DNA from: Mycolicibacterium holsaticum DSM 44478 = JCM 12374
GTDB lineage: Bacteria; Actinomycetota; Actinomycetes; Mycobacteriales; Mycobacteriaceae
Reading direction: 5' to 3'
Length of the DNA stretch: 64,000 nucleotides
NCBI RefSeq assembly: GCF_019645835.1
Contig: NZ_CP080998.1
Location: forward strand, 2,666,001 to 2,730,000
Part shown: in pieces, positions 16,985-25,716 of the stretch
Layout of the letters: each line of letters opens with the position of its first letter
Numbering within the stretch: position 1 is the first letter of the stretch
Notes under the pieces: generated by a model
Databases searched by the model: none
Seen by the model: only the letters and a program-made list of their open reading frames with translations
What the model was told of the DNA's origin: nothing
Made by a program: the position numbers and the translations under genes

Positions 16985-18099
16985 TGGGACTGTTCGACAG
17001 AATCCGGCAGACGCCGCCCAGCGCCTTCGGCCGAATGCGCCATGACCTGTCGCTGCGGGTGGCCGACGCCGCGATCAGCGGCATGTGGGCGATCTCGGGC
17101 ACGGCCCGCCGCATCAGCACGCCCCCGATCGCCGACCGCACGATCGCGTTGCGCGTCGCCGAGCGCCGGGTGGTGGCCCGCGACCAGGATGTCGTCGCGG
17201 TGACGCTGGTCGGCGCCGACGGCGGCCCACTGCCCCGCTGGCATGCGGGCTCCCACATCGACCTGCACCTGCCCAGCGGGCTGATCCGGCAGTACTCGCT
17301 GTGCGGCGACCCGGCCGTCGCCCAGGCCTACCGCATCGCGGTGCGCCGCATCCCCGACGGCGGCGGCGGATCCGCCGAGGTGCACGACGCGCTGCACCCA
17401 GGCGTCACCGTCACCTCGCACGGGCCGCGCAACGCGTTTCCGATGACCGTGCCCGGCTACGGCTCGCCGACCCGGCGCATCCGGTTCATCGCCGGCGGCA
17501 TCGGGATCACGCCGATCCTGCCGATGCTCGGCGTGGCCCAGCGCCTCGGCGTGGACTGGTCGATGGTGTACACCGGGCGTAGCCGCGACAGCCTGCCGTT
17601 CCTCGACGAGGTCGCGCGGTTCGGCGACCGCGTCACCATCCGCACCGACGACCAGTCCGGCCTGCCGGGCGCCGCGGACCTGCTCGGCGCCTGCCCCGAC
17701 GGCACCGCGGTCTACGCGTGCGGGCCGGCCCCGATGCTGACCGCGATCCGCGCCGCGCTGGTCGGCCGCGACGACGTCGAACTGCACTTCGAACGGTTCG
17801 CGGCGCCGCCCGTGGTGGACGGCAGACCGTTCGCGGTGCGGCTGGGCTCGACCGGTGACACCGTGCGCGTCGGGGCCGAGGAGACGCTGCTTGCCGCGCT
17901 GAACCGGGCGGGCGTGCCCGCCCGGTATTCCTGCCAGCAGGGGTTCTGCGGAACCTGCCGCACCCGCGTGCTCGCGGTGTCCGACGGCCGCGTCGAGCAC
18001 CGCGACACGCTGCTCACCGACCCCGAACGCGACGGCGGCATGATGCTGATCTGCGTCTCGCGCGGCACCGAGGGTGCGCATCTGACGCTCGACCTGTAG
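16984..18099 (+). CDS. Flavin/[2Fe-2S] ferredoxin reductase (PDR/VanB type)
   Basis: A 371-residue electron-transfer protein. Order of domains: an N-terminal helical lead (about 1-45), a flavin-binding barrel with R102-QYS-105, an NAD(P)H domain with [13 protein letters not shown] (from about 170) and YACGPAPML, and a C-terminal plant-type [2Fe-2S] domain with C317-x4-C322-x2-C325-x31-C357. ATG 16984 is chosen over the TTG three bases before it because it gives the usual TGATG overlap. The partner is the preceding diiron protein, which should receive its electrons. Confidence 0.9.
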   Translation: MGLFDRIRQTPPSAFGRMRHDLSLRVADAAISGMWAISGTARRISTPPIADRTIALRVAERRVVARDQDVVAVTLVGADGGPLPRWHAGSHIDLHLPSGLIRQYSLCGDPAVAQAYRIAVRRIPDGGGGSAEVHDALHPGVTVTSHGPRNAFPMTVPGYGSPTRRIRFIAGGIGITPILPMLGVAQRLGVDWSMVYTGRSRDSLPFLDEVARFGDRVTIRTDDQSGLPGAADLLGACPDGTAVYACGPAPMLTAIRAALVGRDDVELHFERFAAPPVVDGRPFAVRLGSTGDTVRVGAEETLLAALNRAGVPARYSCQQGFCGTCRTRVLAVSDGRVEHRDTLLTDPERDGGMMLICVSRGTEGAHLTLDL

Positions 18100-18122
18100 C
18101 CGCGTCCCCTAATATTTCGGCC

Positions 18123-19541
18123 ATGCCGTTGGCTGATGGTGCGACGTTCGCCGGATACACCATCGTGCGGTTGCTCGGCTCCGGTGGCATGGGCGAGGTG
18201 TACCTCGCGCAGCACCCGCGCCTGCCGCGCCGCGACGCGCTCAAGGTGCTGCCCGCCAGCGTGTCCACCGACAGGGAGTACCGCGAGCGATTTCACCGCG
18301 AAGCCGATATTGCGGCCACGCTGTGGCACCCGCACATCGTCGGCGTGCACGACCGCGGTGACTTCGAGGGGCAGATCTGGATCTCGATGGACTACGTCGA
18401 GGGCACCGACGCCGCGCAGTTGTTGCGGCAGCAATACCCGCACGGCATGCCCAGCTCCGAGGTCGTCGCGATCGTCAGCGCGGTCGCCGATGCGCTGGAC
18501 TACGCCCACCAGCGCGGACTGCTGCACCGCGACGTCAAACCCGCCAACATCCTGCTCGCCCATCCGGAGTCCGGTGACGAGCGAATTATGTTGGCCGACT
18601 TCGGAATCGCGCGGTGGGTGAACGATGTCAGCGGGTTGACCGCGACCAACATGACCGTGGGCACGGTGTCCTACGCGGCGCCCGAACAGCTGATGGGCGA
18701 GCGGCTCGACGGCCGCTCCGACCAGTATGCGTTGGCCGCCACCGCGTTTCACCTGCTGACCGGTTCGCCGCCGTTTTCCCACTCGAACCCCGCAGTGGTG
18801 ATCAGCCAGCACCTGTCGGCGTCACCACCTGCCATCGGCGTGCGCCGCCCCGAACTGGCAGAGCTTGACCCTGTCTTCGCCAAGGCGCTGGCCAAGAACC
18901 CGAACGGCCGCTTCGAGCGGTGCGCCGACTTCGCCCGGGCGCTCAGCCACCGCCTTGAAGGCGCGGCAGGCGACGACGACCGCACCCGCCTGTCGCCCGT
19001 CGCGCGGCCACCGAAACGTTCGACGCTGCGGGCCGGGGTGCTCGTGCCCGCGGTGCTGGCCGTGCTGTTGGTCGTCGCGGTGGTGTTCGCGCTCACCGAG
19101 TTCCGCCAGGCCCGCGACGAGCGGGCCGCCGAGGCGCCGGCCACGACGACGTCGACCACCACCGCCGCGCCGCGGTCGCTGCCGGCCCCGGCACAGCCGC
19201 CGCCCGCCACGACGAGCGCCGCACCGGCGCCGGCCACGACGGTTGCTGCCGCGCCGGCCGCCGTGGTGATCGGCGCCGACTGCTCCCCCGTCGGGACCAC
19301 CGGCACCACCGAGGACGGCTCGACCGCGTACTGCTCGACGCTGCAGGGCACCGGCGCGTCGATCTGGTCGCTCACCGAGGGCGAGATCCCCAGCCCGACG
19401 GTCACCACCGCGGCCACCGACGCGCCGCTGCCCTTCGCAGAAGAGTCGCCGGTGCGGGTGTGCATGGAGCAGACCGGCCAGACCCGCCGCGAGTGCCGCC
19501 GTGACATCCGCGCTGGCAACGGATTGCCGCCGCTGCCATGA
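18123..19541 (+). CDS. Transmembrane Ser/Thr protein kinase (Pkn family)
   Basis: A 472-residue eukaryotic-like kinase. The kinase domain (about 10-275) has the glycine loop [15 protein letters not shown] lysine K41, catalytic [11 protein letters not shown] (D137), DFG D159 and the APEQLMGE P+1 region. A single membrane helix lies at about 304-324. The outer segment is a Thr/Pro/Ala linker followed by a small cysteine-containing module (DCSP, YCSTL, VCMEQ, ECRRD) that may be the sensor. It resembles the PknF/PknI/PknJ group, without a PASTA domain. It overlaps the following oxidoreductase gene as ATGA, an unusual operon partner. Signal and targets unknown. Confidence 0.92.
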   Translation: MPLADGATFAGYTIVRLLGSGGMGEVYLAQHPRLPRRDALKVLPASVSTDREYRERFHREADIAATLWHPHIVGVHDRGDFEGQIWISMDYVEGTDAAQLLRQQYPHGMPSSEVVAIVSAVADALDYAHQRGLLHRDVKPANILLAHPESGDERIMLADFGIARWVNDVSGLTATNMTVGTVSYAAPEQLMGERLDGRSDQYALAATAFHLLTGSPPFSHSNPAVVISQHLSASPPAIGVRRPELAELDPVFAKALAKNPNGRFERCADFARALSHRLEGAAGDDDRTRLSPVARPPKRSTLRAGVLVPAVLAVLLVVAVVFALTEFRQARDERAAEAPATTTSTTTAAPRSLPAPAQPPPATTSAAPAPATTVAAAPAAVVIGADCSPVGTTGTTEDGSTAYCSTLQGTGASIWSLTEGEIPSPTVTTAATDAPLPFAEESPVRVCMEQTGQTRRECRRDIRAGNGLPPLP

Positions 19542-20413
19542 GGTTTGCCGTCGTCGCACCTGTCGTCGCCGGCGTCACCGCAGACCCGGTGTACATGTCC
19601 GCGTTCGCCGAGCACCTGGAGGCTTGCGGCTTCGAGTCGATCGTCGTCGTCGAACACACCGTGCTGATGGCGCAGTACACCAGCGTGTACCCCTATGACC
19701 CGTCCGGGCGTGTCGAACTGCCCGCCGACTGCGTGGTTCCCGACCCGCTCGACCTGCTGGCGTTCCTGGCCGGGCGCACACAACGGCTGGGCCTGGCCAC
19801 CGGGGTGCTGGTGCTGCCCAACCACCACCCGGTGGTGCTGGCCAAGCGGGTCGCCACGCTCGACGCGCTGTCGGGCGGCCGGGTGCGGCTGTGCGTCGGC
19901 GTGGGCTGGCTCAAAGAGGAAATCGAAGCCTGCGGAACCGATTTCGCCAGCCGGGGCCGGCGCGCCGACGAACAGCTCGAGGTGATGCGGCTGCTGTGGC
20001 AGGACAACCCGGACGGCGTCAGCTTCCACGGTGAGTTCTTCGATTTCGACCACGCGATGTGCTATCCGAAACCGGCTGCCCCGGTGCCAATTACCGTCGG
20101 CGGGCACAGCGCGGCCGCGGCGCGGCGGGCCGGCAGGCTCGGTGAGGGCTTTCAGCCCCTCGGTGTCGGCGGAGCCGACCTCGGCAAGTTGGTCGACATC
20201 ATGCGGGCCAGCGCACAACAGCACGGGCGCGATCCGGACGCGCTCGAACTCTCCCTGGGGCACAGCGTCACGAAGATCGACGGTGACCGGGCGGACCGGC
20301 TCGCCGCGGCAGGCGCCGATCGTGTCGTGCTGGCGATGCCGCCGATCACCGACATCGACGAAGCCCGCGACGTGTTGTCGGCGTGCGCGCAGCGGCTCGG
20401 GCTCACACCATGA
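19538..20413 (+). CDS. LLM-class (probably F420-dependent) oxidoreductase
   Basis: A 291-residue TIM-barrel protein of the luciferase-like monooxygenase family. Typical segments are [20 protein letters not shown], then [24 protein letters not shown], and the C-terminal GEGFQPLG. In mycobacteria most such proteins use coenzyme F420. It starts at ATG 19538 inside the kinase stop (ATGA) and its own stop overlaps the SnoaL gene (ATGA), so three genes are coupled. Substrate unknown. Confidence 0.88.
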   Translation: MRFAVVAPVVAGVTADPVYMSAFAEHLEACGFESIVVVEHTVLMAQYTSVYPYDPSGRVELPADCVVPDPLDLLAFLAGRTQRLGLATGVLVLPNHHPVVLAKRVATLDALSGGRVRLCVGVGWLKEEIEACGTDFASRGRRADEQLEVMRLLWQDNPDGVSFHGEFFDFDHAMCYPKPAAPVPITVGGHSAAAARRAGRLGEGFQPLGVGGADLGKLVDIMRASAQQHGRDPDALELSLGHSVTKIDGDRADRLAAAGADRVVLAMPPITDIDEARDVLSACAQRLGLTP

Positions 20414-20970
20414 CCCTCGAGGTCGCCGACCGGCTGGCGCTGGCCGACCTGGTGCACCTGTACGCGTCGGCCGTCGACGACCGCCGGTTCGACGATGTGG
20501 TCGAGTTGTTCACCGAGGCAGCCGAAATGCGGCTGCCTGACCCGCCGCGGTCGTTGGAGCCGGTGCGCCGCGAGCACGGCCGCGACGGTGTGCGCTCGGC
20601 AATGGCCGCGCTGGGCGCGGTGACCCGCACCGAACACGCGATCGTCGGCGAGGTGTACGCCGCGGGCGACGAGCCCGGCTACGCGCTGGGCCGCATCACC
20701 TGCATCGCCCACCACTGGACGGTGGCCGACGGCCGCATCACCGACCTGGTCTGGCATCTGCGCTACGACGACGAGTACATGCGCACGCGCGGCGGCTGGC
20801 GCATCCACGGCCGCGCGCTGACCATCAACGCGATCGAGACCCGCCCGACTCGTCGTCTTCGACCGCCGCGAGCAGCTGGTCGAGCAACGGACGCTGACCC
20901 TTCAGCAGCTTGGACCGAGCCTGTGCCACGGAAAACCATTCCACCCGGTCGATTTCGGGAAACTCCCTGA
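20410..20970 (+). CDS. SnoaL-like/NTF2-fold protein with C-terminal extension
   Basis: A 186-residue protein. Residues 1 to about 140 form a SnoaL-like (NTF2) domain: LADLVHLYASAVDDRRFDDVVELFTE, the central strands, and GGWRIHGRALTINAIET. The last about 46 residues are Arg/Pro-rich, lack family character and are read through the antisense strand of the Nudix gene for 146 bp. ATG 20410 (overlap with the preceding stop) is chosen over GTG 20383. The tail may be recent stop-codon loss. Function unknown; enzymes of this fold include isomerases and dehydratases. Confidence 0.75.
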   Translation: MTLEVADRLALADLVHLYASAVDDRRFDDVVELFTEAAEMRLPDPPRSLEPVRREHGRDGVRSAMAALGAVTRTEHAIVGEVYAAGDEPGYALGRITCIAHHWTVADGRITDLVWHLRYDDEYMRTRGGWRIHGRALTINAIETRPTRRLRPPRAAGRATDADPSAAWTEPVPRKTIPPGRFRETP

Positions 20971-21316
20971 CCTTGCCCGAACCCTTCGGCCACTCCAGCT
21001 CGAAGGTGTTGGACTCGGTGCCCGCCAGATCGAGGTCGCCGCGCACCGCGAACGCGGTGATCACCTTGCCGCTGGGCTGTTTGAGCGGTGCGAACTCGAT
21101 GCGGGGCCCGACCGGCGGCGGCTTGCCCAGTTCCTCTTCGAACTCACGTCGGGCCACCGTCCACGGATCTTCGCCTTCGGCGTACTCCCCCTTGGGAATC
21201 GACCATGCGCCGTCGTCCTTGCGGGTCCAGAACGGCCCACCGGGATGCCCGATGAGCACCTCCACCGTGCCGTCGACGCTGCGGTACAGCAGCAGACCTG
21301 CGCTGAGCTTGGGCAT
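20825..21316 (-). CDS. Nudix hydrolase
   Basis: A 163-residue Nudix protein with the complete box G43-x5-E49-x7-R57-E58-x2-E61-E62-x-G64. It resembles the Ap4A hydrolase or NDP-polyphosphate group (SAGLLLYRSVDGTVEVLIGHPGGPFW). Cleavage of a nucleoside diphosphate linked to another moiety is the family reaction; the substrate is not determined. Its 3' third is antisense to the SnoaL tail. The start is ATG 21316. Confidence 0.9.
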   Translation of the reverse strand: MPKLSAGLLLYRSVDGTVEVLIGHPGGPFWTRKDDGAWSIPKGEYAEGEDPWTVARREFEEELGKPPPVGPRIEFAPLKQPSGKVITAFAVRGDLDLAGTESNTFELEWPKGSGKVREFPEIDRVEWFSVAQARSKLLKGQRPLLDQLLAAVEDDESGGSRSR

Positions 21317-21349
21317 CGCCGGTAGCCTACGCCGACGGCGCGGCCCGAC

Positions 21350-21541
21350 TCAGTACTTGCGGTCGCCTTCGCTGCTGTCGAAGAACGCCCACTGGCCGTC
21401 GTCGCTTCGGACCTCCATGCGCCAGCCGAGTTCCGGATCGGCCTTCTGGTCGACGAACCAGGCGTGCGCGTCGTCGGCGCTCTCGATGTCCTTGGTGTCG
21501 ACGACATCACCATGCGGGTTCAACACGCGATATGTAGCCAT
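21350..21541 (-). CDS. Small conserved-looking protein (63 aa)
   Basis: A 63-residue acidic protein beginning MATYRVLNPHGDVVDTKDIE and ending FFDSSEGDRKY. It alternates short beta-like strands with acidic turns and has no membrane segment. It lies 33 bp upstream of the Nudix gene on the same strand and 33 bp downstream of the NDH-2-like stop, so all three may share a transcript. I do not recognise a named family. Confidence 0.65.
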   Translation of the reverse strand: MATYRVLNPHGDVVDTKDIESADDAHAWFVDQKADPELGWRMEVRSDDGQWAFFDSSEGDRKY

Positions 21542-21574
21542 GCCGGTAGCGTTCCCGCTTCGCCGGCGGTTGAA

Positions 21575-22903
21575 TCAGTGCGCCTTGGGTGTGGGGATGC
21601 CCTCGCTGGTGGAGAACCGGGCATCCTCCTGCGTGGCCAGCCCCATCGAGACCACCGAGCGGTCGAAGAACGCATCGGTCAGATACGCCAGCGCCACCGC
21701 CCACCGGTTCACGAACCGCGGGATCGCGTAGAGGTGATAGATCCGCGCCACGGCCTTGGCGGGAAACCCGGACAGCGACACGTTGAGCGGGTTGGCGACG
21801 GCGTATTTGGGTCCGAGGTCGACGACCAGGCCCATGTTGCGGTGCTTGTACTTCTTCGGTTTGCCGTACCCGAGGCTGGCGGCCACGTTGCGGCCCAACA
21901 ACTTTCCCTGCCGGGTGGCGTGCTGCGCGGTCGGCGGGGTGATCTTGCCGGGCTGGGTCACGTCGGGCACGGCGGCGGCGTCACCGGCGGCGAACACGTC
22001 GGGATGCCCGGGCACCTGCAACTCGGTGGTGACCTTCAACCGGCCCTTCTCGGTCGGCAGCCCCAACTTCTCGATCAGCGGCGCGCCGGTGACACCGGTC
22101 ACCCACGCCACCGTGTGGGTGCGAACCAGCGAATGGTCGCTGAGCACAACGTGTTCGGCGTGCACTTCCTTGAGCGTGACGCCCAGCCGGACGTCGATGC
22201 CGCGCGATTTGAGCACCTTCATGGCCGCCGTGCCCAGCTTCTCGCCGACCTCCGGCATCACCTGCTCGGCCAGATCCAGCAGCACGAACTTCACGGCGGC
22301 GGGATCGAAGCCGAACTGCTTGGCCGCCGAGTCGGCGAGGGCGCGCAGCTGCGCGGCGAGTTCGGTTCCGGAGTACGACGCGCCGACGACCACGATGGTG
22401 CGCCTGGCTTCGGCGCGGCCGGGATCGTCGTCGACCTCGGCGAGCTCCAACTGTTCGAGCACGTGATCGCGCAGGTACAGCGCCTCGGCGGTGGACTTGA
22501 GCCCGCGGGCGTGCTCGGCCAGCCCCGGCACGTCGAACAGCCGGGTCACCGAACCGGGCGTGAGCACCAGCCGGTCCCAGGACAGCATGCGGGAGCGTTC
22601 CTCGGGGTCGGTGAACGTCACGGTGCGTTCCCCGAAGTCCACGCTGTCGACCCTGCCGCGGATGGCCTGAACGTCGCGCAGCGTGTTGGCCAGCGGGATC
22701 GCGACGAAGCGGGCGTCGACCACGCCGCCGGCCACGTCGGGAAGCAGCGGGGTGTACAGCATGTAGTCGACCGGCGAGATGATCGAGATTTCGACCGGTG
22801 AACCGGCCGCCCCGTCGGCGGCGTGCTTGCGCACTTTTTTGGCCAGGCTACGTGCGCATTCGAAGCCGGTGAAGCCACTGCCGACGATTACCACGGAAGT
22901 CAT
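21575..22903 (-). CDS. NDH-2-like FAD/NAD(P) dehydrogenase (Rv1812c-like)
   Basis: A 442-residue pyridine nucleotide-disulfide oxidoreductase of the type II NADH dehydrogenase group. The FAD dinucleotide motif is VVIVGSGFTGFECA at the N-terminus, the NAD motif is VVVGASYSGTE, and the C-terminal FAD block is VFAAGDAAAVPD followed by QHATRQGK. ATG 22903 gives the classical start MTSVVIVGSG; the frame extends 24 residues upstream without conservation. It is close, from memory, to M. tuberculosis Rv1812c. It could pass electrons from NAD(P)H to menaquinone, but membrane-binding C-terminal helices are weak. Confidence 0.86.
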   Translation of the reverse strand: MTSVVIVGSGFTGFECARSLAKKVRKHAADGAAGSPVEISIISPVDYMLYTPLLPDVAGGVVDARFVAIPLANTLRDVQAIRGRVDSVDFGERTVTFTDPEERSRMLSWDRLVLTPGSVTRLFDVPGLAEHARGLKSTAEALYLRDHVLEQLELAEVDDDPGRAEARRTIVVVGASYSGTELAAQLRALADSAAKQFGFDPAAVKFVLLDLAEQVMPEVGEKLGTAAMKVLKSRGIDVRLGVTLKEVHAEHVVLSDHSLVRTHTVAWVTGVTGAPLIEKLGLPTEKGRLKVTTELQVPGHPDVFAAGDAAAVPDVTQPGKITPPTAQHATRQGKLLGRNVAASLGYGKPKKYKHRNMGLVVDLGPKYAVANPLNVSLSGFPAKAVARIYHLYAIPRFVNRWAVALAYLTDAFFDRSVVSMGLATQEDARFSTSEGIPTPKAH

Positions 22904-23202
22904 TGCGCTCCACTTTACGGTCGTTGCCCGGGATGCGCCGCCGTCGCTTCCCATCGGCGTCGGGGGCCGGTGCACCTCACCAGTCTCGGTCGCTCGATTT
23001 AGCTATTTCTCGGTTAAGTCGACTGACTTGTGTGTGCATAAATTTCTGCCACCGGTCGACCATTTCCTGCCATGGAATTAAACCGCTCACCTGCTGGTTC
23101 TTGTCAATGAGCCGGCGCGAACGGTTTGAAAGCAAATAACCGCTTTATTCCGCGTAATTCGCTTGACGGCTCGACAACTCCAAAAGGAAGGCAGGCACGA
23201 AG
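22904..23202. other. Divergent intergenic region, AT-rich leader
   Basis: These 299 bases separate the NDH-2-like gene (-) from the small secreted protein (+). They are clearly more AT-rich than the flanks from about 22990 to 23190. They hold the ribosome site AAAAGGAAGG (ending about 23190) for ATG 23203. I see no ORF, RNA gene or clear operator. Confidence 0.6.
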
Positions 23203-23520
23203 ATGAAAAAATTCGGGTTCGCAACCGTAGGCAGTGCCGTCGTCGCCGGACTTGGCGCCGCCCTCATCGGGCTGGCCGCACCGGTAGCCGCCGCACCTAC
23301 CGGTGACACCAACGCCCAGGACACCATCGCGCGGCTGACGTCGGAGGGCTACACCGTGATCGTCAACCGCTTCGGCAACGCTCCACTGGATCAGGCCGAG
23401 GTGATCTCGATCCGCCCGGGCACGACGTTCTCGCGCATTGACGCAGGCACGCCGATCGTGGGAAGCAGCAAGAACTTCACCACCGTGCAAGACAGGACCG
23501 TCTACGTCGACGTCAGGTGA
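23203..23520 (+). CDS. Small secreted protein
   Basis: A 105-residue exported protein: signal peptide residues 1-31 (GSAVVAGLGAALIGLAAPVA then AAPTGD) and a mature part of about 74 residues with DTIARLTSEGYTVIVNRFGN and VISIRPGTTFSRID. Proteins of this form are common and abundant in mycobacterial culture filtrates. A strong terminator follows 29 bp downstream and a purine-rich ribosome site precedes, so it is a monocistronic, probably well expressed gene. No cysteines. Function unknown. Confidence 0.85.
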   Translation: MKKFGFATVGSAVVAGLGAALIGLAAPVAAAPTGDTNAQDTIARLTSEGYTVIVNRFGNAPLDQAEVISIRPGTTFSRIDAGTPIVGSSKNFTTVQDRTVYVDVR

Positions 23521-23548
23521 CGTTGCCTGGTTCGCCAACCCCACGAAG

Positions 23549-23574
23549 GGGGCACCCGCTCGGGTGCCCCTTTT
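23549..23574 (+). terminator. Rho-independent terminator
   Basis: A perfect 9-bp stem GGGGCACCC/GGGTGCCCC (23549-23557 with 23562-23570) with a GCTC loop is followed by TTTTGTC. It ends the transcript of the small secreted protein. It is the clearest intrinsic terminator in the window. Confidence 0.9.
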
Positions 23575-23599
23575 GTCATTTGGGCACAATCCACATGCT

Positions 23600-24547
23600 G
23601 TGAAAGAACTGGCGTCGTATCTGGACGGGCATGTGCGCGTCGTCGTCTCGCACGACGACGTCGACCTGGTGTTCACGGCGCAGTGCAACGACACCTGGCC
23701 GGGCACGATCGCGCGGTCACGTATTTCGGTCGCCGACTTTCTGGCCAAGGGTGCCGGGCCGTGGCCGTGGTTCGACCTGTACGAGAAGCGCGACGCGATG
23801 ACCCGGGTGCTCGACGCGCTGGGCGCCGACCGTCCCGCCTGGACCGAGCCGCTGCCCGCCGACATCCTCGACCTTTTCGAGCGCGCCCACCGCGGGGACT
23901 CTTCGGTGATCGAGTTGCTGGCGATGGGTTTCGACCCCGACCCGGTCGATCCCTGCGGCGCATCGCCGCTCTGGTACGGGGTGCGGTCGCTGTCGGCGGG
24001 CATCGTGGTGGCCCTCATCGACGCCGGGGCCGACGCCGGGCGGCGCATCGAACTCTCGGCCCGCGGCGAGCGCTACACGACGATCCTGCATGAGATTGTG
24101 CGCGTGGGCCGCACCGTGGCGCTGAACCACGCCCTGGCCCAGGGGGTGGACCCGGCGCTGGTCGATTCCGAGGGGGCGACCCCGATGCACGTCATCGCCG
24201 ACGCCGGTGACCAGGTGAACGCCGAGGCCGTGCGGGCGTTGGCGCGCGCAGGCGCCTCAGTCAGCACGCCCACACCGGCCGGCACGCAACCCATCGAAAA
24301 CGCCGCGCGGCAAATGCTGCCCGCCACGGTCACGGCGCTGATCGAGCTGGGCGCCGAACCCGGCCGCGGCCTGGACGCCGTGATGTCGTCGTTGGCCGGG
24401 GGCGCGCACGACGCGGGATGGCGCGCGCGCGACGCCGTCGAGGTCATCGGCACCCTGGTCTGCGCGGGGGCCACCGTCACCGAGCGCCACCGCGAGCTCG
24501 CGGCCACCTCGGGTGACACGCAGGTAGAAGCCGCCCTGCGCCGTTAG
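23600..24547 (+). CDS. Ankyrin-repeat-like protein
   Basis: A 315-residue protein with degenerate ankyrin-type repeats from about residue 95: GDSSVIELLAMGFDPDPVDP, CGASPLWYGVRSLSAGIVVALIDAGADAG quoted here in part, TPMHVIADAG and NAEAVRALARAGASVSTPTPAG. Start is placed at GTG 23600 (VKELASYLDG), because the upstream part of the open frame runs through the terminator of the previous gene. Stop is 9 bp before the GDSL gene, so they are probably co-transcribed. It likely mediates protein contacts; partner unknown. Confidence 0.75.
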   Translation: MKELASYLDGHVRVVVSHDDVDLVFTAQCNDTWPGTIARSRISVADFLAKGAGPWPWFDLYEKRDAMTRVLDALGADRPAWTEPLPADILDLFERAHRGDSSVIELLAMGFDPDPVDPCGASPLWYGVRSLSAGIVVALIDAGADAGRRIELSARGERYTTILHEIVRVGRTVALNHALAQGVDPALVDSEGATPMHVIADAGDQVNAEAVRALARAGASVSTPTPAGTQPIENAARQMLPATVTALIELGAEPGRGLDAVMSSLAGGAHDAGWRARDAVEVIGTLVCAGATVTERHRELAATSGDTQVEAALRR

Positions 24548-24556
24548 AGTGCCAAG

Positions 24557-25324
24557 GTGGCATACACCCGATACGTCGCGATCGGTGACAGCCAGACCGA
24601 AGGGCTTTGGGACGTCGACGATTCCGGCGCTCTGGTCGGTTTCGCCGACCGGCTCGCCAGGGCCGTCGACAGCCATTACCCCGGCTTGGTATACGCCAAC
24701 CTGGCCGTGCGCGGTAAACGGATCAGCGATCTCCTCGACGATCAGCTGCCTACGGCGCTGGACCTGGCGCCGGACTTGATCACCGTCTGCATCGGGATGA
24801 ACGACGTGACCAGGCCGGGACGCAATTTCGGCCAGGCCATCGCCGAGCTGCGGGTCCTGTACGACCGGTTGGCCTGTTCAGGCGCCACGGTGGTCACCAC
24901 GACGTTTCCCGACCTGGCCCGCATCCTCCCGATCGGCAGGGTGTTGGCCGCGCGGGTCGAGCGGATCAACCACGAGATCCGGTCCGCCGCCGATCGGTAC
25001 GCATTTCGCCTCGTGGATCTCTACCGCGCGCCGTCGATGACCCACCCGGACACCTGGAGCGCCGACCGCGTGCACGGATCAGCCAAGGGCCACATGCTTT
25101 TCGCCGCTGCCGCCGAAGAAGCGCTTGCGCTGCCGGGCAGCGACCACGGCTGGGCGCACCCCGACGCGGACGCACCCCGGCCGTCGGCGCGGTCGCGTAC
25201 CCAAGCGCAACTGCAGTGGACGCAGAACATGCTGATGCCGTGGCTGTGGCGACACATGCGTGGTCGCTCGACCGGTGACGGATGCCAGCCGAAACGGCCG
25301 CGCCTGCAGGCGGTCAGCGCTTAG
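24557..25324 (+). CDS. SGNH/GDSL-family hydrolase
   Basis: A 255-residue esterase-lipase of the SGNH fold: block I AIGDSQTEG (Ser12), the glycine block in NLAVRGKRI, block III GMNDV with Asn, and block V DRVHGSAKGH supplying Asp and His. It has no signal peptide. GTG 24557 is the start. After about residue 205 the tail is Arg/Gln-rich and probably flexible. The stop overlaps that of the convergent DUF732 gene by four bases. Substrate unknown. Confidence 0.88.
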   Translation: MAYTRYVAIGDSQTEGLWDVDDSGALVGFADRLARAVDSHYPGLVYANLAVRGKRISDLLDDQLPTALDLAPDLITVCIGMNDVTRPGRNFGQAIAELRVLYDRLACSGATVVTTTFPDLARILPIGRVLAARVERINHEIRSAADRYAFRLVDLYRAPSMTHPDTWSADRVHGSAKGHMLFAAAAEEALALPGSDHGWAHPDADAPRPSARSRTQAQLQWTQNMLMPWLWRHMRGRSTGDGCQPKRPRLQAVSA

Positions 25325-25686
25325 AACCCCAGGAACGGCAACGGTATCGGTGAGTTGCCCGCGCCGATGGAGGCCACCATCGCCGGGCAGAACATCGAGA
25401 TCGCGATGCCGGTGAACATGGTGGCCGGGCCCAGCGGCATGCCCGCGGCATCGGCGACCCGCGCGGCCACGTTCGCGGCGTTCTGTCCCGGTTCGGACAG
25501 CATCGGGCAGACCTGCTGGCCGACGGCCACGGCGCGACCCGGATCGCCCATCAGGACCCCGGCCTCGCTCACCGCGTGCAGGAACGCGTCGTCGACGGGA
25601 TCGGCCTGGGCAGGTGCCGGCACGACGGCCGACGCGGCGAGAAATCCAGCGGCCAGCACAGCGGCCACGGCGGGTTTGCGGAGCAC
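25321..25686 (-). CDS. DUF732 secreted protein (Rv1810-like)
   Basis: A 121-residue secreted DUF732 protein. Signal peptide residues 1 to about 28 (AAVLAAGFLAASAVVPAPAQ then AD). The mature domain has DPVDDAFLHAVSEAGVLMG and two cysteines (QQVCPML and MFCPAM) that should pair. A hydrophobic C-terminus ends PIPLPFLGF. Its place near the NDH-2-like gene matches Rv1810 to Rv1812c in M. tuberculosis. Role unknown; DUF732 proteins are abundant in the mycobacterial envelope. Confidence 0.87.
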   Translation of the reverse strand: MLRKPAVAAVLAAGFLAASAVVPAPAQADPVDDAFLHAVSEAGVLMGDPGRAVAVGQQVCPMLSEPGQNAANVAARVADAAGMPLGPATMFTGIAISMFCPAMVASIGAGNSPIPLPFLGF

Positions 25687-25716
25687 GCGCGAATCCTACG
25701 CCGTACTGAGGTCTGC

